DNA from: a virus
Virus record (IMG/VR): IMGVR_UViG_3300009130_000036
Location: 1-59,907 of that record
Strand: one strand, 5' to 3'
Length of the DNA: 59,907 nucleotides
In this document: positions 1-8,393 of the stretch, one piece after another
Layout: each line of letters starts with the position of its first letter
How positions within the stretch are numbered: the first letter of the stretch is position 1
Made by a program: the position numbers and the translations under genes
Notes under the pieces: model-generated
What the model was told of the DNA's origin: nothing
Database searches by the model: none
The model's input: the letters and a program-made list of their open reading frames with translations, nothing else

Positions 1-1
1 A

Positions 2-118
2 GTATCTGATAAGCCATATGTTTATAACATGATAGACAACCAAAACAGGCTCTTAGTTAGCTTCTTTTACGCTAATGAAATATTTCCAGAAGGTAGTTTA
101 GAAATAGTTGGCGTTTAA
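2..118 (+). CDS. C-terminal end of an upstream protein (partial), probably fibre or virion protein
   Basis: An open frame enters from the left edge and stops with TAA at 116-118. The 38 visible residues run from VSDKPYVYNM to GSLEIVGV. They are too few to identify a family. The position before a run of fibre-like genes suggests a virion appendage protein, but this is only context. The stop overlaps the TTG start of the next gene by 11 bases, so the two are probably translated from one message. Confidence 0.55.
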   Translation, partial: VSDKPYVYNMIDNQNRLLVSFFYANEIFPEGSLEIVGV

Positions 119-524
119 TAATATTGTCGTTAATTTCTCCGGGTCACAGTTTAACTCGACTTCAATATTTGCAGTATCATTTACAGGAGCTGGAAACTTT
201 GGAGCTTTTGGTTCTAACGGTGCTGCTACTACTCCTAACTCACAGTCTATAACTATAGCTGCAAACTCTATTATTTACTTAACAGGCCTTTCTTCTAATG
301 CACAGAATACTCAATACAGTATTGGAGGATCTAGTAGAACCTTTGAATTTAGTCACAATACTAATAGACAAGTTAGGGGAGCATTATCTGCTACAGGATT
401 AAGCGCAGGAGCAACTAACGTAACAACAGCTGTAGATTTTAGTACAGTTACTAACTTTAGAGTTGAAGTACAGGAAGCGTCATCAGCACCGACAGGTAGA
501 AGAAGAATTTTCATAGTATCTTAA
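108..524 (+). CDS. Small serine/asparagine-rich probable virion or fibre protein
   Basis: This 138-residue frame has no ATG, and the only sensible start is TTG at 108, inside the end of the previous gene. The protein is rich in Ser, Thr, Asn, Gly and Ala (for example FGAFGSNGAATTPNSQSI), alternates short hydrophobic strands, and ends in the basic stretch GRRRIFIVS. This composition is typical of beta-rich phage fibre or decoration proteins. No family is recognised and no catalytic motif is visible. It could be a small fibre tip or a fibre-associated chaperone; the virion role is inferred from composition and neighbours. Confidence 0.55.
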   Translation: MAFNNIVVNFSGSQFNSTSIFAVSFTGAGNFGAFGSNGAATTPNSQSITIAANSIIYLTGLSSNAQNTQYSIGGSSRTFEFSHNTNRQVRGALSATGLSAGATNVTTAVDFSTVTNFRVEVQEASSAPTGRRRIFIVS

Positions 525-554
525 TAAAACGAATTTCTCGTTACCGGTATAAAA
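524..554 (+). promoter_or_regulatory. Candidate -35/-10 promoter, ATAAAACGA-N14-GTATAAAA
   Basis: TAAAAC at 525-530 is separated by 17 bases from TATAAA at 548-553, preceded by G. It has the same spacing as the boxes before groEL, the S1 gene and thyA. The TTG start of the glycosyltransferase lies 24 bases downstream. Confidence 0.45.
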
Positions 555-578
555 TCTTATTAAAATAATCCCTTTATA

Positions 579-1772
579 TTGGAACCAGGAAGTATTGTGC
601 TCACAATGATAGTAAAAGACGAAGGGCATGTGATAGAAAGATGCTTAGAGTCATGTTATAGATTAGTAGATTCATATTGTATTGTAGACACAGGATCGAC
701 CGATAGAACTAAAGAAATCATAAAAAACTTTTTCGATAACAAAGGAATAGAAGGTAAAATAGTAGATTTTCCATTTACTAATTTTGAAGAATGTAGGAAT
801 GTAGCTATAGCCGAAGGAAGAAAACTAGGAGAATATGGATTCTGGATAGACGCAGATGAAACTCTAGAACTATATGATAAGTTTAATAAGGAATTATTTT
901 CTAAGTCAATTGTTAAAAACAAATTAGATCAATCACTTCTAACTTGTGAATATGATAAATTGAAGTATGTTAGGACTCAGATTTATAGATTTGATAAAGG
1001 TTATTACTGGTACGGCCCTGTTCATGAAGTATTAACACTTTCTCCTGAGGATAGTAATGCTATTAAAGGCGATCATTTTAAATATGGTCATATAGTTATT
1101 AAATCAGAAGGAAATTCGTGGCAAGGAAATGTGTCAGAGAAATACCGAGATCATGCCGAAATACTTTTACAATATCAAAACGATAATAACTGGAAAGATC
1201 CCAGATGGACGTTCTATTTAGCTCAGAGTTATAGAGATGCATATCAAACCTTAGACGATAATCTTAAGAATACTGATATAGGTAAAAATTATGTCTCTAA
1301 ATGCCTTAAGTACTATAATCTAAGACTGGAACAGGGTAGAAATCCAAATAGCTTTGTTGAAGAACTATATTATTCTCAACTAATGATTTCTAAATACGTA
1401 CAGCCAGATGTAGATCTTGCTAATTACATATTGAACTTACTAAAATGTGACAACTTAAACCCATTTAATAGAATAGAGCACTTATACTATGTATCATTAG
1501 CAATGTTAGAAGGAGGATATCCAGGCGCAGCATTAACTCAGGCCGAAAAAGGACTTCAATACATTAAAAACGGTACTAAAGCAGTTCTTTTCTTAGAACA
1601 TTCAGTATATGAATGGAAGATGTTGGAGACTTACGGAGTATGCTTAGCTAGAGTAGGAAGATCTAAAGAAGCAGTTAACGTAATGAATCAAGCATTAAGT
1701 AGAATGAAGGGACTAGAAGGTACTCCAGATTACTTAAGGATTCAACAAAACATACTAAACAATTCTAAATAG
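579..1772 (+). CDS. Glycosyltransferase family 2 with C-terminal helical (TPR-like) region
   Basis: The 397-residue protein has a GT-A fold. The first strand and loop (SIVLTMIVKDEGHVIERCLES, residues about 5-25) are followed by the nucleotide-binding motif IVDTGSTDRTKEI and the metal-binding motif WIDADETLE (about residues 89-97). Residues about 190-390 are helical with TPR-like pairs such as HLYYVSLAMLEGGYPGAALTQ. It should transfer a sugar from an NDP-sugar to an unknown acceptor. The TTG start at 579 is preferred because the later ATG at 606 would cut off the first beta strand. It lies between fibre genes, so modification of a virion glycan or of the host surface is plausible. It could be SunS-like; the acceptor is unknown. 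Confidence 0.85.
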   Translation: MEPGSIVLTMIVKDEGHVIERCLESCYRLVDSYCIVDTGSTDRTKEIIKNFFDNKGIEGKIVDFPFTNFEECRNVAIAEGRKLGEYGFWIDADETLELYDKFNKELFSKSIVKNKLDQSLLTCEYDKLKYVRTQIYRFDKGYYWYGPVHEVLTLSPEDSNAIKGDHFKYGHIVIKSEGNSWQGNVSEKYRDHAEILLQYQNDNNWKDPRWTFYLAQSYRDAYQTLDDNLKNTDIGKNYVSKCLKYYNLRLEQGRNPNSFVEELYYSQLMISKYVQPDVDLANYILNLLKCDNLNPFNRIEHLYYVSLAMLEGGYPGAALTQAEKGLQYIKNGTKAVLFLEHSVYEWKMLETYGVCLARVGRSKEAVNVMNQALSRMKGLEGTPDYLRIQQNILNNSK

Positions 1773-1775
1773 TTT

Positions 1776-1790
1776 TAAATAAATAATTAA
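1776..1790 (+). promoter_or_regulatory. Candidate late promoter box TAAATAAATAATTAA
   Basis: The core AAATAAATAATTAA resembles the T4 late consensus TATAAATA and nearly repeats at 8364 and 43528. It ends 15 bases before the ATG of the next gene. It also directly follows a stop codon, so an A/T-rich spacer is the alternative. Confidence 0.5.
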
Positions 1791-1805
1791 AACTGAATAT
1801 TTAAT

Positions 1806-3314
1806 ATGTCGAATTTAAGATTAGGAAATATAGGAGCAACGGCAGTCTCTACTCCACCAGCAGGACAGGTTTCTATATTTGCAAATGCAAGCAATTCAGA
1901 TCACCCTACTGCTAAAGATCATTTAGGTAATCTTTATGATTTAACGATAGCAGCAGTTGATGATACTATAACTACTGAATTTTATATAGTAGATGCAATT
2001 AACGGAGATGACTCTACCGGAGAAAAAAGTAGCTACGTTAATTCCTTTAAAACAATCGCAGCAGCCGAGGACGCAGCTAGTTTTGGAGAAGTTATTAGAA
2101 TAATAACAGATGTTAAAGAATGCGGTATGGGTAAAGATGGTATAAAATACATTATTGACCCAGGTGTTAAAATTTACTACACTATTGCCGATGCTACTCC
2201 GGGAGATTTAAACACTTCTCACTTATGGTCTGACTATAGAGCAGGAACTGCTATATCTTTTGAGGTATATGGAGGTTACCATGAAGCAGAAGGTAACTGG
2301 TTCGGACCGTCAGATAGAGGAATTATCCGAAACAATTTTGGTTCAAATATAAAAATATTAGATGCTGAAAAAATCTTTGCTAAAGGTACTTCTCAGGATT
2401 TAATCATAGCGCAAGGTACTGGAGGTAATACTGAAATGCATTGTAAAGGAGATATTATTTCAGGACTAAATGGTTTACAAATTATAGGTGCGATAGATTC
2501 AACTGTTATTGTAAAAGCTGAAGGTAAGATTCAAACAGAGTTAAGAAAGATTGGAGCATACAGTGGAGCTGAAGGAAATAAAGTTCTATTCGAAGCAGGT
2601 ACTGAAATGGTTAGCTTAGGTCATAGCATTAGTGGACTTAGATCTACATTATACGGTAACACTGGTAATCCAGATAATCCAGAGCATTGGATTATGAAAG
2701 CCCCAAGGATTACTTACTACGATCCTTTCCCTAACTTAGGTTCTAACAACGGTGCATTCTTATTCGGTTGGAATAACTTCAATCTTAAACTAGATGTTGT
2801 TGCTGAGATATTAACAATGTCTAATATTGATCCAGCAACATACACTAACGAAGCAGGTTTATTAGCACTGAACTACGGTGGTAGTAATTCAAACTACGAT
2901 GTTAGACTAGATGTCGGTACTATCGTATTAGGTAAAGGACATGAGTTCGACGATACTTCATATACTCCTGGTAGAACTCAATCGTTAGTAAAACTGAAGA
3001 ACTGCGAGATAGTGACTATGTCAGACCTTTTACATTCAGGTAATGTGATTGATACTAATTACTTTATGCCAACATTTGAAGGAGCATGTAAAATTATCAT
3101 TAATCCTGATGCAATTACTGCAGGTCAAAAAGCAATAGGAAGTTCAGGAGGTAACGATGCATGGGTTATGGGACATGTTATAACTAATGGAGATTACTAC
3201 GATGCTAACTTCACTGATATGTTTACAGGTGCAACTGGACCTGCTATAACAAACATCAAAGTAAACGACACTAGTGAAATAACTGATTTCGAAAAATATA
3301 GAAATATCTTATAA
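1806..3314 (+). CDS. Tail fibre/appendage protein with probable beta-helix
   Basis: This is a 502-residue protein. Residues 1-50 (MSNLRLGNIGATAVSTPPAG, then SIFANASNSDHPTAKDHLGN) form the kind of N-terminal attachment segment seen on many phage fibre and tailspike proteins. From about residue 60 (FYIVDAINGDDSTG and NSFKTIAAAEDAA) the pattern matches the start of right-handed beta-helix tailspikes. Many short Gly/Asn-rich repeats follow to residue 490. No glycosidase active site can be named. Its likely role is host-surface binding, perhaps with polysaccharide cleavage. A late promoter box lies 15 bases upstream, and the 85-residue gene follows after 16 bases. Confidence 0.7.
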   Translation: MSNLRLGNIGATAVSTPPAGQVSIFANASNSDHPTAKDHLGNLYDLTIAAVDDTITTEFYIVDAINGDDSTGEKSSYVNSFKTIAAAEDAASFGEVIRIITDVKECGMGKDGIKYIIDPGVKIYYTIADATPGDLNTSHLWSDYRAGTAISFEVYGGYHEAEGNWFGPSDRGIIRNNFGSNIKILDAEKIFAKGTSQDLIIAQGTGGNTEMHCKGDIISGLNGLQIIGAIDSTVIVKAEGKIQTELRKIGAYSGAEGNKVLFEAGTEMVSLGHSISGLRSTLYGNTGNPDNPEHWIMKAPRITYYDPFPNLGSNNGAFLFGWNNFNLKLDVVAEILTMSNIDPATYTNEAGLLALNYGGSNSNYDVRLDVGTIVLGKGHEFDDTSYTPGRTQSLVKLKNCEIVTMSDLLHSGNVIDTNYFMPTFEGACKIIINPDAITAGQKAIGSSGGNDAWVMGHVITNGDYYDANFTDMFTGATGPAITNIKVNDTSEITDFEKYRNIL

Positions 3315-3330
3315 AAATAATTATTAAAAA

Positions 3331-3588
3331 ATGCAAGAAGGATATACTAAACAAGTACAAATAACATTCACGTTCGATGATAAAGGAAACGTGATAGATG
3401 GATCGTTAGAAGGTCAAATAGACTCTAGATTTGTTGGAGTTACTTTCTTTACTCCAGAAGGAGAAAGATCACAATTAGGAGGAGCATCTCCTGTTTTACT
3501 TACTACTTATGACAAGATGACATCTCAACAAAAAACAGTATTTGATAGCTTAGTAAATGATTACGTAAATATCAAAGATCAAAAATAA
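3331..3588 (+). CDS. Small protein following the fibre gene, unknown
   Basis: The 85-residue protein begins MQEGYTKQVQITFTFDDKGN and ends SLVNDYVNIKDQK. The first two thirds look like short beta strands, and the end is an amphipathic helix (MTSQQKTVFDSLVND). It follows the beta-helix fibre gene by 16 bases, probably on the same late message. Small genes in this position often encode fibre chaperones or fibre subunits, but no homology is recognised. Confidence 0.6.
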   Translation: MQEGYTKQVQITFTFDDKGNVIDGSLEGQIDSRFVGVTFFTPEGERSQLGGASPVLLTTYDKMTSQQKTVFDSLVNDYVNIKDQK

Positions 3589-3596
3589 AAATTATT

Positions 3597-3683
3597 ATGT
3601 TTAATTCACTATGTGATGAAAACATCAACTGGACTAAAGAAGACATTTCTAAAAAGTTAATAGAGCTTTTCAAAGGAGAATAG
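3597..3683 (+). CDS. Very small ORF, 28 residues
   Basis: The ATG at 3597 lies 8 bases after the previous stop, and the frame reads MFNSLCDENINWTKEDISKK then LIELFKGE. A compact charged helix and tight spacing make it a plausible real microprotein in the fibre operon. No function is assigned, and it could be chance. Confidence 0.4.
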   Translation: MFNSLCDENINWTKEDISKKLIELFKGE

Positions 3684-3735
3684 TATATAAGTAGATCCTG
3701 TTCTATCCATAATAGTATAATAAAATAAACTAGTT

Positions 3736-4560
3736 ATGGATAAGATATTTTTTCAATCATCCTTGCCTAGAGCAGGATCTACTTTACTTCAAAACATATT
3801 AGGTCAAAATCCTGATTTTTACGTTACTCCAACATCTGGAGTTTTAGAGCTTCTATATGGAGCAAGATCTAATTTTTCATCATCATCTGAATTTAAGGCA
3901 CAAGATCAATCTACTATGGAAAGTGGATTTAAATCTTTTTGTAGATCAGGCCTAGAGGGATTCTATAGAGGAATACCTGAAGCATCTTCTAAGAAATATA
4001 TTGTAGATAAAAGTAGAGGATGGGGAATCCATTACGGATTCCTTAATGAGTTCTACCCTAATCCTAAAATAATCTGTATGGTTAGAGACTTAAGAGCTAT
4101 CTTTTCTTCTATGGAAAAGAATTTTAGAAAAAGTCAATTGAATGGTAATGATATAGTTAATCATGCAAACATGACTGGAACTACTACTGAAAAAAGAGTT
4201 GACATATGGGCACAAGGTCAGCCTGTTGGATTAGCAATAGAGCGAATACATGAAATGATTAGACAGGGAATTTCAAATAACATATTGTTTGTAAAATTTG
4301 AAGATTTAACAATAGATCCTAAATCTCAATTAGATAGAATATACGACTATTTAGAAGTAGATAGATTTAATCACGATTTTTCAAATATAGAACAAATTAC
4401 AGTTGAAGATGATCAAGTATATGGTATATACGGAGATCATACAATTAAAAAAGAAGTAAAGCCCGTAAACGAAGACTGGAATACTATATTAGGACCGTTT
4501 GCAAGTCAGAGAATAAAAGAAAATTATTCCTGGTTCTATAAACAATTTGGATATATGTAA
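3736..4560 (+). CDS. PAPS-dependent sulfotransferase family protein
   Basis: The 274-residue protein carries both hallmarks of sulfotransferases. The 5'-phosphosulfate loop is SSLPRAGSTLLQNIL (P11-R12-A13-G14-S15-T16), and the 3'-phosphate-binding region is KIICMVRDLRAIFSSMEKNF (R117, S124/S125). A second phosphate-loop-like motif KYIVDKSRGWGIHYGF precedes it. The enzyme would move sulfate from PAPS to a hydroxyl, on a sugar, lipid or tyrosine. Next to fibre genes and a glycosyltransferase cassette, the likely acceptor is a glycan, either on the virion or on the host surface. The upstream sequence TATAATAAAATAAAC may be its promoter. The family call is strong; the substrate is unknown. Confidence 0.85.
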   Translation: MDKIFFQSSLPRAGSTLLQNILGQNPDFYVTPTSGVLELLYGARSNFSSSSEFKAQDQSTMESGFKSFCRSGLEGFYRGIPEASSKKYIVDKSRGWGIHYGFLNEFYPNPKIICMVRDLRAIFSSMEKNFRKSQLNGNDIVNHANMTGTTTEKRVDIWAQGQPVGLAIERIHEMIRQGISNNILFVKFEDLTIDPKSQLDRIYDYLEVDRFNHDFSNIEQITVEDDQVYGIYGDHTIKKEVKPVNEDWNTILGPFASQRIKENYSWFYKQFGYM

Positions 4561-4580
4561 AGGGAACATTAGTTCCCTTT
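4559..4580. terminator. Bidirectional terminator between convergent genes
   Basis: A perfect 9-bp stem, AAAGGGAAC / GTTCCCTTT, encloses an ATTA loop. A runs and T runs at the outer ends make it work in both directions. It contains the stop of the plus-strand sulfotransferase and the last codons of the minus-strand glycosyltransferase, which is where a convergent pair needs it. Confidence 0.8.
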
Positions 4581-5288
4581 TACTTCTCCCCATTTTTCTA
4601 AGAATACTTTTTGCTGATCACTTGTGTATTCTTTTTTCTTATTATCATCTAGAATTTCTCCAGTTCTACCTATGTTATTAACATGATGATGTACAACGGA
4701 TGCTGGAACTAACGCGTGTTTAACGTTTTTAGATTGTAAAGTCATCGCATAATCATTATCAGCGTACCAAAATTCAAATCTTTCATCTAAATCTCCTATG
4801 ATATCGTAAATTTCTCTCTTTTGGAATATACACCATCCTGCGACTTCTCCTCTTACTCTATATCCTAAATATGCCTTTCCCTCGTGAGGCTTATTATCTC
4901 CTTGTGTTTGAGGACACCATGGTGAAGCAGATAAAATACTAGGGTTTGCATTCATTAAAGCTATCATATGATTTGCCCAATGTAAATTAAAAGTAAGATC
5001 ATTGTTACATAGACATATGAATTCAGAGTTTCCTGCTTTTCTACCTATATTTAAATATCTATGATATCCAAAGGGAACATCAGGGTGAATTGTTTTTATA
5101 GTATGTGGTAACTTACCAATTATATTAGAAAGTTCCTCGTACTTCACAGAATGATTGGATTCTACTATGTATATATGATACACTACTTCAGCATCCTCAT
5201 TGATCAAAGAGAATATTGCGTTATCCGTTACCTGTTTAAGATTTTTATCCTTTGCCCAAGATACTAATACTACGTCTACATGTTTCAT
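4569..5288 (-). CDS. Glycosyltransferase family 2
   Basis: The 239-residue GT-A enzyme has a first strand VDVVLVSWAKDKNLKQVTDN and a donor-binding motif EFICLCNNDLTFNLHWANHM in which NND replaces DxD. The acceptor-side motif GDLDERFEFWYADNDYAMTL resembles rhamnosyltransferase-type GT2 enzymes. It is the last gene of the minus-strand cassette. Its ATG overlaps the stop of the upstream GT by 4 bases, which implies translational coupling. The linkage and acceptor cannot be read from sequence. Confidence 0.85.
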   Translation of the reverse strand: MKHVDVVLVSWAKDKNLKQVTDNAIFSLINEDAEVVYHIYIVESNHSVKYEELSNIIGKLPHTIKTIHPDVPFGYHRYLNIGRKAGNSEFICLCNNDLTFNLHWANHMIALMNANPSILSASPWCPQTQGDNKPHEGKAYLGYRVRGEVAGWCIFQKREIYDIIGDLDERFEFWYADNDYAMTLQSKNVKHALVPASVVHHHVNNIGRTGEILDDNKKKEYTSDQQKVFLEKWGEVKGN

Positions 5289-6172
5289 ATTGATAAATAT
5301 TCGTCTATTTGAGTTTCGATATTGAAATTTTCAAGAGCATAATCTCTCATGATTCTTCCGTTATCCTTATGATATTTTCTAAGTTCATTCACAATATCAT
5401 CTATCGTGAATTCTCTTTTGGTTGCACGTCCGCTACAGTTATTTTCTAATGATTTATCTATATTATGTTTGAATAATATACCATCTCCAATAGCAGGAAG
5501 TCCTGAATATCCTCGTTTATCAAAAACAAATACGTTTCTACCTGCTGCCATTGATTCATAAGCACCTCTACCTAAAGTAACAATTAAATCGGCTTCTAAT
5601 ATTTTATCTTCGATATTGAACATTGGATTAATGTACTTATTGTGCCATTCAAATTCAACTCCAAGTTTAGAACATGCTTTACTTAACATATCGTTAACTG
5701 ACTGGTCATGTGAAAGAGAAAGAACTTTAGTTAGTTTTTCTCTTATTGGAACTCTAGGTGAGAATCTTTCGCAATTTACTCCATTATGAATAAGATGAGC
5801 TTTATATCCTTTGGATAAAACATGATCGTATACCTCTTTAGATATTGCAACATGTTCTACTCCAGGATACGGCTGCTCTAATTCAGGATATATTCCATGG
5901 CATGTTTGAATCTTCTTACAAGTAAAATGTTCTAAATGTTTAAACGTAGAAGTATGAGATCCTATTATAAGATCATATTCCTTTTCAGGAACTACTTTAA
6001 AGTATACTTTGACTCCAAGCTTAGCAATTTCTCCTGCTATCATTGTACATGGACCTGTTGTAAAAGCATCTACTTCATGTCCTCTTGAAACAAGTTCTCT
6101 TATTACTGAGTATGCATACGTTTCGCTACCTCCGGTAAATGAAAACGTATTATTTGTAACTAATATTTTCAT
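5285..6172 (-). CDS. GT-B fold glycosyltransferase (GT4-like)
   Basis: The 295-residue protein starts MKILVTNNTFSFTGGSETYA, the typical N-terminal Rossmann strand and Gly-rich loop of GT4 enzymes. Further along it has VEHVAISKEVYDHVLSKGYK and LIHNGVNCERFSPR (the usual 'NGVD..F.P' donor-domain entry), and then LIVTLGRGAYESMAAGRNVF, the E-x7-E-like donor-binding site. It is shorter than the usual 350-400 residues, mostly in the C-terminal domain. It lies in the glycan cassette with a 4-base overlap to the gene downstream. Confidence 0.85.
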   Translation of the reverse strand: MKILVTNNTFSFTGGSETYAYSVIRELVSRGHEVDAFTTGPCTMIAGEIAKLGVKVYFKVVPEKEYDLIIGSHTSTFKHLEHFTCKKIQTCHGIYPELEQPYPGVEHVAISKEVYDHVLSKGYKAHLIHNGVNCERFSPRVPIREKLTKVLSLSHDQSVNDMLSKACSKLGVEFEWHNKYINPMFNIEDKILEADLIVTLGRGAYESMAAGRNVFVFDKRGYSGLPAIGDGILFKHNIDKSLENNCSGRATKREFTIDDIVNELRKYHKDNGRIMRDYALENFNIETQIDEYLSI

Positions 6173-6178
6173 AATGTA

Positions 6179-6925
6179 TTATTTTAATCCGGCTCCATGT
6201 AAGTCGAAGCCATTTGTTATTCTATTTTCCCATTTAATTAGATCAAAACCGAAATCAGATTTAGTATGGATTGCTTTACCTTTTCTTTCTTTCCATTTCT
6301 TAGTAAACATTGGAATGTAATCTTTACCTCTATGATTTATATAATAATCACAAGTCTTTTCCCATTCTTCTATTGAAATAGCTTTACCGTAATGCTTCAC
6401 ATATCCTCCTATTTCATAAGGACTTGGCACTCCGTAAGGAATTCTCTCTCTGAATAGAACCTTTGGATTAGGCCTAAACAACATTAAGATATCCCTATAT
6501 TCAGGTCCAATCCATTCTCGCTCTAGATAATTTTTATCTTTATCTTCTTCTGTGATATAATAATCAAAAAGTCTCAAGTTATATCCTTGAATATCAGTAT
6601 TATCCCAATCAACTAAGCTAAAGTCAGCATATTCATCGGCATCGAAATAATAAACCCATTCAGGATTCTCTAACATTGCTTGCTGATAAACATAGTGCCT
6701 AAGATTACCTTCAGCTGCCTGTCTACCTTGAGGAGTAGGATCCCACTTAGTATTAATAATTACATTAGATACTGCCGAATGTTTCTTACATATTTCAGGA
6801 GTAGAATCAGTCGAAGCATCATCAAGTACGATTATCTTATCAACTAATGTTGCAACATGATCAAGAGTATTCTCTATTATTTGTTCTTCGTTCCTTACTC
6901 TAGTTATTCCTACTTTCATTTTCAA
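6179..6925 (-). CDS. Glycosyltransferase family 2
   Basis: The 248-residue GT-A enzyme starts KVGITRVRNEEQIIENTLDH, followed by VDKIIVLDDASTDSTPEICK and the metal site WVYYFDADEYADF. Conserved features of glycan-modifying GT2 enzymes are complete. Its start overlaps the end of the amidase gene by 26 bases, an unusually long overlap for this cassette. A second possible start is the next Met (M3). Six bases separate it from the downstream GT4-like gene. Confidence 0.85.
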   Translation of the reverse strand: MKMKVGITRVRNEEQIIENTLDHVATLVDKIIVLDDASTDSTPEICKKHSAVSNVIINTKWDPTPQGRQAAEGNLRHYVYQQAMLENPEWVYYFDADEYADFSLVDWDNTDIQGYNLRLFDYYITEEDKDKNYLEREWIGPEYRDILMLFRPNPKVLFRERIPYGVPSPYEIGGYVKHYGKAISIEEWEKTCDYYINHRGKDYIPMFTKKWKERKGKAIHTKSDFGFDLIKWENRITNGFDLHGAGLK

Positions 6926-7493
6926 TTAATTTATTTGTATTATACATTGCGGTTAAAATACTACCTGCAATTGCATGAATTCCTTTATCTGTTTTTAGAT
7001 ATGTAACATCTTGAATATTATTCATGAATCCACATTCTAATAAAAGAGACGGATGCTTTGTTCTAGTTAATAATCTAAATCCTTTTTCAAATATTCCTCT
7101 ATTAGGAATAACATCAGATATATGATCTTGAAATATCCATGAATATTTTCTACCTTCATTATGTCTATAATAAAAAGTAGTTATTCCTCTTTTTTCGTCT
7201 GTAAAGAACTCATCAGTTCCGTTCATATGGATAGATATAACAAAAGCATTATCGTATGAATTAGCACAATGCGCTCTCTCATCTAAATCTACATCTTCTT
7301 GTTCTGGAACTAGATTGATTATATCAAGACTTCCGGCATTTAGTTTAATTATCTTATTGACAACTTTACGATTCCAATCTCCTTCGTATAAAATAGAACC
7401 GTCAGGTAAAACGGGAGACTTCTTATGTTTAGATTTAGTTTGGTATATTCCATCTATTATTCCTCCATGTCCGTTATCTAATATCCAAATCAT
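6900..7493 (-). CDS. N-acetylmuramoyl-L-alanine amidase (Amidase_3), probable endolysin
   Basis: The 197-residue protein is a single catalytic domain with no signal peptide. Zinc ligands and the catalytic acid are in place: H9 (LDNGHGG), E37 (LYEGDWNRK), H89 (VISIHMNGTD) and E153 (LLLECGFMNN). It should cleave the bond between MurNAc and L-alanine of peptidoglycan. The size fits a lone Gram-negative phage endolysin. It sits inside a glycosyltransferase operon with a 4-base ATGA overlap upstream, so a tail-associated or cell-wall-remodelling role is also possible. No holin or spanin was recognised beside it. Confidence 0.9.
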   Translation of the reverse strand: MIWILDNGHGGIIDGIYQTKSKHKKSPVLPDGSILYEGDWNRKVVNKIIKLNAGSLDIINLVPEQEDVDLDERAHCANSYDNAFVISIHMNGTDEFFTDEKRGITTFYYRHNEGRKYSWIFQDHISDVIPNRGIFEKGFRLLTRTKHPSLLLECGFMNNIQDVTYLKTDKGIHAIAGSILTAMYNTNKLIENESRNN

Positions 7494-8227
7494 ACTTTCC
7501 TCTTTTCTCTTATCATTTCTAGTTTTTCCCTATCTCCCCAATCTATTCCGTCTGTTCCAACTCTAAAGGTTTGATTCTTAAAATGTAATACAAAAGATTT
7601 TCTACATAAAACAGGATAAACGCCAGATTCTATTAATCTAACTCTTAGATCGTCCTCATTTCCTACATTAATGTTTTTAGGATTAAACAGATGCTCTGAA
7701 TCAAATTCATAGTTTAATACATCTCTATTCATTGCGAAAAAGAAGCCATTAAACTTAGAAAGAGTTAGTGGATCCATATTCATTTCAACTAAAGTATTTT
7801 GTATTTTACTACAGTCAATATTTTGTTTAATTTTAATATATTGCTCTATTCCTTGCCATTGTCCACATTGACCTGCTCCCCAAGAAGTGCTCATTGGAAC
7901 GACTAGAGTATTTTCTTCTAATTCTTTAAATAACTCATGTAATGCTCCGTTCGGTATTAATATATCATTATTAGCGATAATTAAATAGTCGTATTCTGAA
8001 TTATTTTTGAAATCTCTATATGCTTGATTCCACGAATCTGTCAGACCCATTCCTTTGTCCTTTAGTACTATTCGAACTCGCTCTGAAGATAGTTTTGAAT
8101 AATCTTCTTGACTGAAATCATCATATATAACTATATCAACACCTTCTACTGGTGAAAAGTTATTTAAGAAGTTCTGGGTTAATTTAATTTGGTTATATGT
8201 AGTAACTGCTAATAAAGTACATTTCAT
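7490..8227 (-). CDS. Glycosyltransferase family 2
   Basis: The 245-residue protein starts MKCTLLAVTTYNQIKLTQNF, followed by VDIVIYDDFSQEDYSKL, YLIIANNDILIPNGALHEL (NND in place of DxD) and a histidine-containing end SFVLHFKNQTFRVGTDG. This is a GT-A fold enzyme closest in layout to the last gene of the cassette. It is the first gene of the minus-strand cassette, and the amidase start overlaps its stop by 4 bases. No late box is visible directly upstream in the 166-base divergent gap. Confidence 0.85.
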   Translation of the reverse strand: MKCTLLAVTTYNQIKLTQNFLNNFSPVEGVDIVIYDDFSQEDYSKLSSERVRIVLKDKGMGLTDSWNQAYRDFKNNSEYDYLIIANNDILIPNGALHELFKELEENTLVVPMSTSWGAGQCGQWQGIEQYIKIKQNIDCSKIQNTLVEMNMDPLTLSKFNGFFFAMNRDVLNYEFDSEHLFNPKNINVGNEDDLRVRLIESGVYPVLCRKSFVLHFKNQTFRVGTDGIDWGDREKLEMIREKRKV

Positions 8228-8363
8228 TACATCAAAAGATTTTAATATGATTAGGACCTACCGTTCTAATCCAGGCTCTAGTATAATCGATTGTTTATCC
8301 ATATATCCTATATATTAGGTACCGATTTCTCCACTTTAGTTTATCATTATCCAATCTATTATT

Positions 8364-8380
8364 AAAATAAATAATTAAAA
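8364..8380 (+). promoter_or_regulatory. Candidate late promoter box AAAATAAATAATTAAAA
   Basis: This is nearly the same A/T-rich box as at 1776 and 43528, ending 13 bases before the GTG start of the long fibre gene. The divergent gap 8228-8393 holds nothing else clear except a stray GTATAAT at 8282. Confidence 0.55.
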
Positions 8381-8393
8381 TAGTCAAATCTCT

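Noticed and set aside
8282-8288. GTATAAT as a promoter of the long fibre gene
   Set aside because: No upstream box at the usual spacing and 105 bases from the start; the late box at 8364 is better placed.
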